A DNA stretch of 40,041 nt, taken from NCBI RefSeq assembly GCF_000142905.1, contig NW_013657618.1, positions 42,291-82,331 on the forward strand, given 5' to 3'. Origin of the DNA: Thecamonas trahens ATCC 50062 (taxonomy: Eukaryota; Apusozoa; Apusomonadida; Apusomonadidae). Below the pieces are notes generated by a model. The model saw nothing but the letters and a program-made list of their open reading frames with translations, searched no databases and was not told the origin of the DNA. Of this stretch, positions 31,001-40,041 are shown piece after piece. The translations under genes were made by a program, and so were the position numbers. Position 1 is the stretch's first letter. Each line of letters starts with the position of its first letter.

Positions 31001-34000
31001 CTGGAGGCGCTGAAGGCCAAGGCAGCCGCAGCGGGCGGAAGTGACGTCGACGAGAGTGATGGCGATGCGGCGCTGGGCGACTTTGACCTCTACGCACCGG
31101 CTGGCCTCACCACCGAGAGCCTGACCGGACTTGGTCGCACAGCGCTCAAGGCGTGGCAGGCGAGCACCACGAGCGCTAAGCCTGGCGACGGGCTCAACGT
31201 CTCGGTCTTGGTGCCTACCGCCGAGGGCATTCCTGTTGTTCCGCTTCCGCGTGGCGCGCTGCTCGCACTCGATGGGGTGCAGGACGAGGTCTCTGACCTT
31301 GTCGACGCGCTCCTCCTGCATACCAACCAGGGGAGCATCCGCGCACACGCGCGCAACTTTTTGCACTGGCTCTGGCACTCGGCGTCGGACGAGCAGCGAC
31401 TGGCGCTGTTTGAGACACTGGCGGCCAAGCTGCAGTTTGTCTCGGCGTACGGCCGGAATGGGCTCGAGTACACCGAGCTCATGACGTTTGTCATCGGCGA
31501 GCTCGAGCTCGATGCCGAGGCCACGGCGAGGCCCGGGGCGCTTGTGCCGTCGCAAACGTCGATGGAGTGCTTGTACGACGCGCTCATGTCTGGCCTCTCG
31601 GTGCAGAACGCGCTTGTTGCAGACCATCCCAACTCGCACATGTACCGCACGCTCTCTTCGCTTGTCGACTTTGACGGCTACTATCTCGAGGCCGACCCGT
31701 GCCTGGTGTGCAATGACCCAGAGGCACCGTTCTCAGGCGTTGCGCTCGACGACCTCAAGGCCGAGAGCAAGTCGACCGACTCGACGGTGGTGGTCCGGTT
31801 TGAGCGGTCGATGGACATTTCGTTTGTGGCTGTCCGCATTGGCGAAGGCCGGCAGTCGGGCAAGTCTGTGGCGCTCATCAAGCTCTACTACAACAACAAG
31901 CCAGCGGACATGATGGAGCTCAAGAACAACGAGTCGCTTTGGACGTCTACGCTCTCGATCAAGGTCCCTCGCGGAGCGTCGGAGGCCAAGGTCGAGCTCC
32001 CTATTCCGGTCACGGCGCTCAACTTTAAGCTCGAGTACGCCGAGCTGTACGACAATGTTCGTGCGCTCGCAAACGAGCGGCTGATGTGCCCGCGGTGCTC
32101 GCGGCCAGTGAGCGACCGGCACGGCGTGTGCTCCAATTGCCACGAAAACGCGTACCAGTGCCGGCAGTGCCGCAACATCAACTACGAGAACCTCGAGGCC
32201 TTTCTCTGCAACGAGTGTGGCTACTGCCGCTACGGCCGCTTTGACTTTATGTTCCTTGCGAGGCAGAGTTTCTCGGCTGACAAGATTGTCGACGACGACG
32301 ACTACCGCAAGGCGCTGGAGACCATCGACCGCGAATCGGCCAACGCGCATCGGCGGTACAAGCAGATGCTCGAGCTCAAGGCACCGATGGCTTCGCTGGC
32401 GCAGGCCATTCCCGACCCGTCGCTCTCGGCTGCCGACGTCCTGCGCCCGCTCGTGGGCTCATCGGTTGCTGCACATCTGCCGTCGAGCATCACGAGCTCG
32501 GAGAGCAAAAAAAGCCCTGGTGTTAACTCGAAGATCTCGGCGCTCGCAGAGATGTACGGCAAGTCGTGCAAGTCGGCGTTCAACTCGCTCTCGCACTCGG
32601 TGCAAACGCTGCTGGGCACGCGACGCGAGCTGGTGGCGTACCTCAAGCGGAGTGCAAGCGGGCGGAGCGGCGCCAGCCGCAAGTCGCACAGCGTCCAGCT
32701 CCGCTGCACCAACGAGTGCTTTGGCTGTGGCAACGCGTTTGTGTCCAACGCGCTTGCGCTGCTCGAGGAGCTGGCGACTAAGAAGTCGGCGCGGTCAGCC
32801 CTCGTCGCCCGCGGCGTCATCCAGGAGCTGGTGGGCAACAACCTGCACCAGGGCTCAGCCGATGCCCGTGGCGATGCCCGCCGCGTTCTCACTGCGTACG
32901 TGCAGGACAACGAGGAGGGCACGGCCCTTGTCAACGATCTCCTCCGCAACAAGCTCAACTTTGTCCTCTCGTCGCACCGGGCTCTCGACGTGGCGGCGGT
33001 GATCAAGAACGAGATGCAACTCCTCCGCGATGTGTGTCTGTTGGAGGACTCGTGCTGGGAGTCGCGGCTGCGGCTGACAATGGAGACATTCTTCTCGGCG
33101 GTCAAGGTGGGTGCCTCGTCGCCGATCCTCACCCAGTCGATCATCCTGCCGTGCCTCCGCATCGTTGTTGCGCTCTGCTCCGAGCCTGGCGCCGCAAGCG
33201 AGGCTGGGAGCGACGAGGCTGGTACGAGCGCCCGGGACAAGTCACCGGCGCCGTCACAGGCTGCTGCGCTTGACGGCTCGAATCAGAACCTCGATCTCGA
33301 CGCGTTCATGGTGGAGCAAATCTTGACCTCCACGCCCGATTTGAATCCCGACGACTTGCCGCCGGAGATCCGAAGGAGTGTGATGCGGCTGATGGCGAGG
33401 CGGGGCTTGTCTGGCCGTGACGCCGCCGGCGGAAGTGAGCCGACGAGCGAGGTCGAGGCCGAGGCTGAAGCTGAGGCCGAGACCGGAGGTGACGAGGTTA
33501 CCGAGCTCGCGACGACAACTGCGGCTGTCGAGGGTGCGCCGCGAGTGTCGTACGGCGCGTGGGCTAGCGGGAGCGAGGACTACAGCTCGTGGCGCGAGGG
33601 CTTGGCGAGCGAGGGAAGGCGCGAGCGTGCGATGGGCAAGACAAGCGTGCGTGCGCGGTACCTCGCGGAAAAGTACGTAAGCAAGTGGCGGGCAGCGATG
33701 GGCCGCCCGCCTGTTGTCTCGCCGCTTGCGGCTTTTGCGGAGCAGTCATGGGTGGCGACGCTCCTCCTCTCGCCGTGCTCTGTTGAGGTGCGGGCCGAGA
33801 CTGTGCGGCTGATCAACTCGCTCTGCGCCGAGTCTGAGGACCGGACGTTCCGGTTCCTCGACTTTGCGACCAACTTGCTCGGCGAGGCCGGGCGTGCGGG
33901 CGACGCGTCAAAGGAGCTCTTTGGGCTCGTGGAGGCGCTGGTCAATTCGGAGGCGCAAATTTGCTACCTGACGGCGCGCGGGTTCCTCTCCAAGCTCGCG

Positions 34001-37000
34001 CAGTTTATTGTGGATGAGGTTGAGCGGATCCGATCGCTGGAGACGCAGCTCACGACGGACATTGCACAGGGCTATGTGCTCAAGTTCCTAACGAACCTGC
34101 TTGTGCGGTTTGTGGCTGTGGCACCTGTGCGGGCGCGGTTCAAGAGCGAGCAGCTCATTGTGCATGTGCTCGACGCATTCCTATCTCTCCGCGGGCTCAT
34201 TGTGCAGAAGACCAAGCTGACGGAGGACGCTGCGGTGCAGCTGCAGAAGCTCATTGGCGACCTCAACGCGGAGAGCGAGGCCGACACGGTCAACTACATG
34301 GTGGCATGCATCAAGGCACTCGACAACCACGGCGAGGGACGGACGCCAATCTTCATCTTTGAGCAGCTGTGCTCGATTGTGTGCCCGGAGAAGGTTGAGC
34401 CTGAGGTGTTTGTCAACCTCAAGAAGAGTCGGACGCAGGAAGAGTTTATTCGCGGTTCGATGAACAAGAACCCGTACTCGTCGAACGAGGTTGGGCCGCT
34501 CATGCGCGACGTGAAGAACAAGATCTGCCGTGACCTCGAGCTGTACGGACTCATCGATGACGATAACGGGATGGAGCTGCTTGTGCGGAACCGCAACGCG
34601 CGCGAGCCCAAGGTCTCTATCATCTCGCTCTCGCTCCCGGTGACGGTGGTGTACGAAAAGGTGTGGCAGACGACGTCGTCGGACGGAACGGGATCGACAG
34701 ACCCAATGGAGGTGACGTTCCGGCTGCAGGGACTCGACGGCGAGGCGACGGAGCCGATGATTGACGAGCTCGAGGAGGAAGAGACCGAGGAGGTCGATCC
34801 GGAGGTGGAGCACGCGCTGACGGGCATCTTTGCCTCGTGCGGCGGCATTGCAGCGATGGTGTCGCGAATTGCGGCGATCTCGGAATTTGACGCGGCGCGC
34901 GAAGAGGCTGCGCTTGTGCTGCGGCTGCTGGGGACGGCGTGCAAGATTGCTGTCAATCGCAAGGCCATGCTGGAGTTGAATGCGGTGCCGACACTGCTGG
35001 ACAAGCTCATGATCACGTTCCCGCAGGAGGAGCAGGTCGACATTGCCGAGGGCCTCCTCCTTGTGCTAGAAAAGGTGGTGCTCGAGGCTGCGAGCTCCGA
35101 GGCCGCGAGCGGGCGCGAGGCTGTGTCGGACGAGGAGGTGTGCCGGCAAGTCGGGATGTTCCTGGACAAGCTGGCGTCGCCGCTGGTGCGGAAGAACAAG
35201 GCGCTGGTCAAGTCGATGACACGGATCTTGCCGTTCCTGACGCTCGGCTCGCGGCCGGGCATGGAGCGGCTTGCCGAGTTCTTTGGGCCCGTGTGTGACT
35301 TTGAGGCCTTTGACGCTGCGCCCGACGACGCGCTCAAGGTTCTGTACCTCGAGTCTTTTATTGCCTTTGCGCACGCGATTCCGGCCGACGCCGGCGGAGC
35401 GAGCCTCAAGGATCTGCTTCTCGACGCCGGGCTAGTGGGCAAGGCGACGGCGTATCTGTCGAGCACGTTCCCGCTGAGCAAGAAGCAGCGAGCCAAGGTG
35501 CTTGTCAAGACGCCGAAGAAGTGGGCGGGCTCGCTGGAGAAGCCCGGGGTGCCGTACGCGCTGCGGGCGCTGACCGGGCTTGTGGCGCGCCACGCGCCGT
35601 CGCAGGCTGCGCTGGCGGAAAACGACTTGCTCAAGGTGATCCGGCTGCTGGAGGAAGTCTCGCTGGCAGAGCTCAACATCGGGTCGATGGCGGAGGATCT
35701 GCTGCGGGCTGCCGGTGAGGAGAACGAGGCGATGGCTGAAGCGATCGAGTCGTTGCGCGAGGCATCGCGGAAGGAGAAGGCGGCCAAGGCACTGGCGCAC
35801 AAGATCAAAACGCTGCGCAAGGCCGGGTTCAACGTCGACGACGAAGGCAACGTGATCAAGGCCAAGGCCGGTGACAAGTCGTCGGGCATCAACCTCGCTG
35901 AAGTGGAGGAGGAGACCGGCGACGCGTGCATGATTTGCCGCGAAGGGTACAAGTTCCGACCGGACGACGTGCTGGGGTTCTACGTGTACACCACCCGGCA
36001 CGAGATGCGTGCGCTCGACGATACAGCATCGCGAAGTGAGCGCGGGTACTCGACGGTGACACAATTCAACGTGGTCCACTTTACCTGCCACCAAAAGGCG
36101 GCCGAGGCCGACCGCAAGGGCAAGAGCGCCAAGGAGGAATGGGAGGGCGCTGCGCTGCGCAACAACCACTCGCGATGCAACAACATCCATCCGATGTACG
36201 GCAAGTCGACGCAGCAGTCGTCGTACCTGACGTACATGGAGCAGTTCTGGAACCAGCTGCACTCGAGCATGGGCCGCGTGGACATGCCGCGGATGCGGGC
36301 GCTGGCGCACGATGTGCGGATCCTGCTGCTGCACTACGCTGACCAGGACTCGTTTGTCGACTATGGTGGGCGCGAGTCGAACATCAAGGCGCTACCGCAC
36401 GTCCTGCAGCACGGGCTTATGGTTCTCGACGTGGCATCGGGCTCGAGCTCGAGCTCGAGCTCGGGCTCGGGCTCTGGAGCCAGTTCGCGGGCGGCGTTTG
36501 CGTCTGCGCTTGAGGCGTGGTTCAACACGCCGGTGGGCGAGTGGGCAGGTGCGGCCAAGAACGTTGACAACGCCGGGTTTATGCTTGTGGCCTCACTCTG
36601 GCTCTTGCCGCGCGACGTTTGGGCTGCGGCCCGAGTGGCATTCCTCAAACGGACGGTGGTGTGGGGCGCCCTGCGGGCCAGCGCACGGGCCGAGGCCGGA
36701 CCCAGCGGCGAGGCGGAAGCGGGAGAAGCATCGCGCTACGCTAAGCTCGCGCCGGCGCTCGCGCTCTTTGCCATGGTCGACAAGATGCACGAGGTGTTCA
36801 AGCGCGACGCCCGGCCGTCGCCCGGCTCGGCTGTGTCTGCAGCGGCTTCTGCGGCGGCAGTGGCCGGCACCAAAGAGGCGCCCAGTCTGACCGTGGGGAG
36901 CCGGACAACGGCAGCGTGGATCAAGTCGTTTGGTGCGGCGCTCCGCAAGCCGTCGCAGGCGCTGGAGGAGATGTCGCTCGAGATCCTGGACTTTGTGGTC

Positions 37001-37114
37001 CGCGAGGTTGGTGGCGTCGACTCGGTGGCAGCATGGGCCGGCGTCGTTGGCGTTGGTGACGTCGACGACACGTGGGTGGCGGACGTGCTCGCAGCAGCTG
37101 ACGTCGAGCTCTGA
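19072..37114 (+). CDS. UBR4: UBR4/BIG/calossin-family giant N-recognin E3 ubiquitin ligase
   Basis: About 6,000 residues against roughly 5,100-5,200 in human UBR4 and plant BIG. The family binds N-degrons and builds ubiquitin chains on misfolded or mislocalised proteins. Visible parts: an N-terminal UIM (residues ~8-25, DLMLAIELSKSS), long Ala-rich helical scaffold, UBR box (~2098-2173), a beta-propeller-like region (~2395-2720, VHWVPGSETKLVVATNQWVKVYD), ZZ finger (~3355-3415), a galactose-binding-like segment (LYYNNKPADMMEL), the Cys-rich zinc region (~4326-4385) and the C-terminal hemi-RING module (~5606-5700), then the conserved end. Acidic/Gly repeats (near 30400-30480) are inserted. One frame change lies near 22481-22570, explained by a 37-nt intron (22481-22517) or by lost bases. 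The start at 19072 places the UIM right after the Met. Confidence 0.93.
19093..19140 (+). other. ubiquitin-interacting motif at the UBR4 N-terminus
   Basis: Acidic residues then DLMLAIELSKSS fit the UIM pattern: acidic block, Leu, two residues, Ala-Ile, two residues, Ser. The Ala and Ser that contact ubiquitin's hydrophobic patch are both present. Confidence 0.65.
22481..22570 (+). other. frame discontinuity in UBR4; possible 37-nt intron
   Basis: The first frame (from 19072) runs well to about GAASLLT and then decays. The second frame is convincing from GGLFVAEH onward (about 22560). Removing 22481-22517, which begins GTGCCG, holds CTGAC as a possible branch point and ends CTCGAG, joins the frames exactly. 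But the third frame (HAALESLLLAVPAPLA, from 22503) also looks coding, which favours two single-base losses instead. Confidence 0.6.
25398..25626 (+). other. UBR-box zinc finger of UBR4
   Basis: Cys/His order: LCCTF, HWYYCYTCSL, GCCSVCARVCHDGHDLSY, then RFFCDCGAG, GGCIALHP. This is nearly the animal UBR4 sequence pattern, so the substrate-binding zinc fold is intact. A Gly-rich insert sits just before the last Cys. Confidence 0.93.
29171..29360 (+). other. ZZ-type zinc finger of UBR4
   Basis: CDGCG, FHCAQC, FDLCAGC and a distal RGHSFDHN supply the Cys and His ligands of a ZZ domain. Plant BIG has a ZZ here; I do not recall one in animal UBR4. Confidence 0.88.
32085..32250 (+). other. Cys-rich zinc region of UBR4/BIG
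   Basis: Five CxxC pairs in CPRCSRP, CSNCHENAYQCRQCRNINYE and FLCNECGYCRYGRFDFM. This is a family hallmark and one of the best conserved blocks in the protein. Confidence 0.9.
35926..36205 (+). other. C-terminal hemi-RING-type catalytic module of UBR4
   Basis: CMICREGYKF, then GYSTVTQFNVVHFTCHQKA and NNHSRCNNIHPMYG match the C-terminal zinc module which in human UBR4 recruits the E2. The zinc-ligand Cys/His appear present, so ligase activity is expected. Confidence 0.85.
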
Positions 37115-37284
37115 GCCAAATGCGGTAAACAGTTGTAAGTGTGGATGGTGGTATGTGGATTCAATGGGCCAAGTGCGATCGGGCGTGACGGGTAGGGTAG
37201 GGGTGGGTGGGGCGGCGGATAGGGGAGAGGAAGAGCCGGAGGCACGGGCGCGGAGCGGGATAGACAGACGCGCTTGCTCGCCTC

Positions 37285-37794
37285 TCAGTCGAAGCGCGAG
37301 GCCTTGGGCACGTAGGCGACCGGGTCGGGCTTGGAGGCCGTGCGCTCGCGCGAGGCGCGGGAGCGCGGGACGCGGAAGGAGCGGCACTTTGCGCGAAAGG
37401 CGTCGAGCGAGCGGCGCTGGGTGATGTCCTCGACATCGTCCTCGGTGTAGAGGGCGTCGAGCTTCCAGCGGATGGAGGAGATGTCCTCGGCAAGGTCCGG
37501 GTCGTCCGGGTAGGCCTCGAGCTCCTTGTTGAGGGCGGCCATTTCGGCCTTGAGCTCGCCGAGGCAGCCGTCGATCTTGGAGCGGCGCAGGTCATACAGC
37601 TCTTTCAGCGAGTTGTAGACCTTGCGGCAGGCGTCGTCGGTGGGCTCGGAGGCGCCAACCGAGAGGTCGTTGAGGGTGTTGGTGATGAGGTCGTCCGTCC
37701 GCCGCATCTGCACCAGTGTGGCCTTGAACAGCGTAAAGTCAAAGCACGAGACCGCGTTGAGGGCCGTAGCCGACTCGCGCGGATCGACAGCCAT
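37285..37794 (-). CDS. MIX23: MIX23 (CCDC58) mitochondrial intermembrane-space protein
   Basis: 169-residue helical protein of the MIX23/CCDC58 family, imported into the mitochondrial intermembrane space by the MIA40 disulfide relay and supporting protein import. All four Cys of the human protein have counterparts: VSCFDFTLFK, DACRKVYNSL, KIDGCLGEL (20 residues after the second, as in human) and FRAKCRSF. QMRRTDDLITNTLN matches the family's N-terminal helix. There is a family-typical heptad pattern in the middle and an extra basic, Ser/Arg-rich tail of about 25 residues. The start at 37794 is the only sensible Met. It converges on the UBR4 gene, with 170 bp between stops. Confidence 0.88.
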   Translation of the reverse strand: MAVDPRESATALNAVSCFDFTLFKATLVQMRRTDDLITNTLNDLSVGASEPTDDACRKVYNSLKELYDLRRSKIDGCLGELKAEMAALNKELEAYPDDPDLAEDISSIRWKLDALYTEDDVEDITQRRSLDAFRAKCRSFRVPRSRASRERTASKPDPVAYVPKASRFD

Positions 37795-38219
37795 GGTAGC
37801 GTAGTAGGAGGGGAGGCTGTGGGCGGGTGAGGGGAGGGTGAGGGGTGTGTGGGGTGTGTGGGGGGTGTGGGGGTGGACGCGTCAGTGGGTGGGGATCGGG
37901 GACGGGGTGAGGGGGCCGAGGGGGGGGGGGGGGGCGTACTAAGGGTGTAGTGCGTGTGTGTGTACGCGTGTGTGTATATGCGTGCGTGTGTGTGTATGTG
38001 TGTGTGAGAGAGTGTGCGTGTGTGGAAATGGGTGCACGAGTGGGGTGGGGATGCCAGTGAGTGGAGGGGGAGGGGAGGGGAGGGGAGGGGGGCGATGGCA
38101 TGGTCGTCGTGTGGGTTTGGGGGGAAAGGGGGGGGGGGAGGGGGGCGGAGGGGGGGAGGGGGCGGAGGTCATCAGATCAATGGTATTGGATTGCGATGGT
38201 GGCGGCGGGAGGAAGACGG
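37795..38219. repeat. G-rich and GT-repeat intergenic stretch
   Basis: 425 bp with no supported gene; it must hold the promoter of MIX23, which reads leftward. It includes a run of 15 G (37920-37934), a GT-rich microsatellite with TATGCGTGCG variants (about 37949-38029) and GGGGA repeats (about 38064-38160). On the MIX23 coding strand this is a C-rich tract like those before other genes in the window. Confidence 0.7.
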
Positions 38220-39941
38220 CTAATCGTCGGTGTTGGTGGTGGTCATGGTGGCGGCGGGGACGGCCGGGGCGGCGGCGATGGCGGCGTCGGCGCGGGCGAG
38301 GGCGTTCTCGCGGTAGAAGATGACCTCTTGCCAACCGCGGCGGGCGAGCTCGACGGCCTCGCGCTGGTTGGCAGCAGCACCGACAAAGCGCCCAGTGGCA
38401 TCGTAACCCCAAAAGTGGCCGGCGCACACCTCCTGGATCATCTTCTCCTTGGTCTCGACCACGGCGCGCATCTCGGCGAGCTCGGCCTCGGTGTCAGCGC
38501 GGGCCGAGGCGAGTGAGGCCTGGGTCGAGGCGAGGGCGAGTTCGGCAGCCTCGCGCGCGGCGGCTTGCTCCTCGCCGTACGCGGTGGCGTCAGCGAGCGA
38601 GGTCCGGGTCGCCTCCAGATCGTTGCGCAGCGTGCGCGCCTCGTCGCCCAGAGCGGTCTCGGCCGACTGCGCGTTGGCGAGGCGGGTGGTGATGTCGAGG
38701 AGACGGTCCTTGAGCGAGGCCAGCTCGGCGCGCGCGGTGTCGTTGTCGGCGGACTTGGCTGCTGCATCGGCGCGGGCAGACTCAAGGTCGGCCTCGAGGC
38801 CGGCGATGCGAGACGACGACGTGGCGGCGGCGTCGGCGGCGGAGGTCTGAGCAGTCGCCAGCGCGTCAGTTAGCTGTGCCACCTGAGCCGATGCGTCGGC
38901 AGTGGCGGCAGTCTGCTCGGCTAGCGCCGCCTCGAGGTCGGCGATGCGGGCCGCAGCGGCAGCGGCAGCGGCGGCCGACTCTTCCTCGAGCGTGGCAGCC
39001 TTGCCACGAAGCGCATCAAGCTGCTCGTCGCGGGTGGCAATCTGTGTCGAGTACGCAGTGGCCTCGGCGGCGGCAGCGAGGCGCAGCTTCTCCAGCTGGC
39101 TCTCGAGACCGCTTGTCTTGGACTTGCTCGCCTCGAGCGCCTCGCGGGTGAGGGCGAGCGCGTCGGACGCCGAGGCTGCGGTCGCCTGCAGCGCGGCCAC
39201 CTGAGTCGCGTGTGTCTCGACGAGCGTGGCGTTGGTGGCTCTGAGTGCGGAGATCTCGTCGCGCAGAGCAGCGGCAGCGCCGTCAGATTGCGGAGGACGG
39301 GTCCCGGCAGCGACAGCGGCAGCGGAAGCGGCATGCGGTAGCTCGGCGGCGGCGCGGTTGTCGCCCGCCACAGGTGCATCTGGATCAGCAGCCTCTGCCG
39401 GGGCCGCATCGGCATCGTTTGCCGGCTCGCCATCGAGCGAGTCGCTTTCCACCTCGCCGCCGTCTGCCGCTAGCACGGTATCTGCCCCCGGCGAAGGATC
39501 CGATCCCAGGCCCGGGAGGGCCTCAGCCGAAGCAGGGGCAATCACGTCTGCGGGACCGGCTGCGGCATCATCCGTTGCGGCGGCGTCGTTATCTGTGGCG
39601 GCGTCTTCCATTGCGGCGGCATCGGTATTTGCGGCTGCGGCATCGGTGGCTGTGGCGGCGGCAGCATCGTCCATCGCGGGGGCGGCATCGTCCACTACGG
39701 CGGCATCGCCTGCCGATGGCATGGCGTCGTCGTCCGCAGGATGAGGATGAGGAGCATGGGCATGGTCACCATGGGTATGGGGCGAGGAGAGTGCGTCGGA
39801 TGCGGATGCGCTGGCACAGTCTGCCGACGAGACGGAGAAGGCCGAGACCGAGGCAGGCGACGACGACGACGAGGCTGCTGACGGGCCCGAGCCCGAGCCT
39901 GTGCTTGCGCCAGTGCCTGTGCCTGAGGTGGCCGACGACAT
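38220..39941 (-). CDS. unrecognised Ala-rich long coiled-coil protein
   Basis: 573 residues; I do not recognise a family. Residues 1-225 are low complexity: Ser/Gly/Thr-rich, then a His-rich patch (HTHGDHAHAPHPHP) and a degenerate Asp-Asp-Ala-Ala region. Residues ~226-500 form a long coiled coil with heptads (LESQLEKLRL, IADLEAALAEQ, IAGLEADLESARA), resembling filament or tether proteins only in general form. The last part (~501-555, VCAGHFWGYDATGRFVGAA, then ELARRGWQEVIFYRENAL) is compact, aromatic and unlike the rest, so it is probably a folded C-terminal domain. The start at 39941 follows a C-rich leader on the coding strand. The stop is in the Asp-Asp end at 38220. A structural or cytoskeletal role is a guess. 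Confidence 0.75.
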   Translation of the reverse strand: MSSATSGTGTGASTGSGSGPSAASSSSSPASVSAFSVSSADCASASASDALSSPHTHGDHAHAPHPHPADDDAMPSAGDAAVVDDAAPAMDDAAAATATDAAAANTDAAAMEDAATDNDAAATDDAAAGPADVIAPASAEALPGLGSDPSPGADTVLAADGGEVESDSLDGEPANDADAAPAEAADPDAPVAGDNRAAAELPHAASAAAVAAGTRPPQSDGAAAALRDEISALRATNATLVETHATQVAALQATAASASDALALTREALEASKSKTSGLESQLEKLRLAAAAEATAYSTQIATRDEQLDALRGKAATLEEESAAAAAAAAARIADLEAALAEQTAATADASAQVAQLTDALATAQTSAADAAATSSSRIAGLEADLESARADAAAKSADNDTARAELASLKDRLLDITTRLANAQSAETALGDEARTLRNDLEATRTSLADATAYGEEQAAAREAAELALASTQASLASARADTEAELAEMRAVVETKEKMIQEVCAGHFWGYDATGRFVGAAANQREAVELARRGWQEVIFYRENALARADAAIAAAPAVPAATMTTTNTDD

Positions 39942-39944
39942 GGT

Positions 39945-40041
39945 GGCCAGGGGAGGGGAGGGGAGGGGATGGGTGGGGAGGGGTGGGTGGGAGGGATGGG
40001 AGGGAGTGGGAGGGTGGGAGGGTGGGAGGTGGGAGGTGGGA
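39945..40041 (-). promoter_or_regulatory. G-quadruplex-type tract upstream of the coiled-coil gene
   Basis: More than a dozen runs of three or four G separated by one to three bases fill the end of the window on the plus strand, directly upstream of a leftward gene. Its template strand is therefore G-rich and its coding strand is a pure CCC-rich leader. The tract continues past the window edge. Confidence 0.7.

Noticed and set aside
34294-35952. 552-codon open frame on the minus strand
   Set aside because: Ser-rich shadow of the highly conserved UBR4 C-terminal region.

Overview
The window is nuclear DNA from a eukaryote with a very GC-rich, compact and almost intron-free genome. The evidence is the gene set: a UBR4/BIG ubiquitin ligase of about 6,000 residues, the katanin p80 subunit, a phosphatidylinositol transfer protein, a JmjC oxygenase, the mitochondrial factor MIX23, and a DOMON/cytochrome b561 protein. 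Codons end mostly in C or G, and proteins are rich in Ala, Gly and Ser. Gene borders carry long C or G homopolymers, CA/GT microsatellites and G-quadruplex-type tracts. A free-living flagellated protist is likely. An apusomonad such as Thecamonas would fit, but I cannot prove the species from the sequence.

Layout, left to right. 1-705 holds no supported gene. 706-1865 (-) is a two-domain rhodanese/mercaptopyruvate sulfurtransferase with one frame break. It is divergent from 2299-9573 (+), a giant secreted or membrane protein: signal peptide, 11 tandem DM13 domains, DOMON, a cupredoxin-like domain, DOMON, an EGF-like knot, DOMON, a five-helix cytochrome b561 and a basic tail. Its frame holds a single in-frame TAA at 5692. 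9882-11711 (+) is a JmjC/cupin_8 oxygenase with a hydrophobic N-terminus. It converges on 11746-14106 (-), an unrecognised 786-residue Cys-rich protein. The 1.1-kb gap to the right contains a 141-bp AT-rich island bounded by inverted repeats, which looks like a MITE.

15243-15581 (-) is a probable LYR-motif mitochondrial protein. It is divergent from katanin p80 (15818-17959, +), which is followed closely on the same strand by a PITP (18149-18991) and the UBR4 gene (19072-37114). The UBR4 protein carries an N-terminal UIM, UBR box, beta-propeller region, ZZ finger, Cys-rich zinc region and C-terminal hemi-RING-type module. MIX23 (37285-37794, -) converges on it. 38220-39941 (-) is an unrecognised Ala-rich coiled-coil protein with a G-quadruplex-like tract upstream.

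The genes do not form one pathway. The most striking item is the DM13/cupredoxin/DOMON/b561 protein. It joins the Skeletor-type module (DM13-DOMON-cupredoxin) to the DOMON-b561 module of transmembrane ferric reductases in one chain, which suggests an extracellular electron-transfer chain wired through the membrane. The three lesions (frame breaks in the sulfurtransferase and UBR4, a stop in the DM13 protein) lie in otherwise intact genes. They may be sequence errors, tiny introns, readthrough or true mutations, and only transcript or read data can decide.
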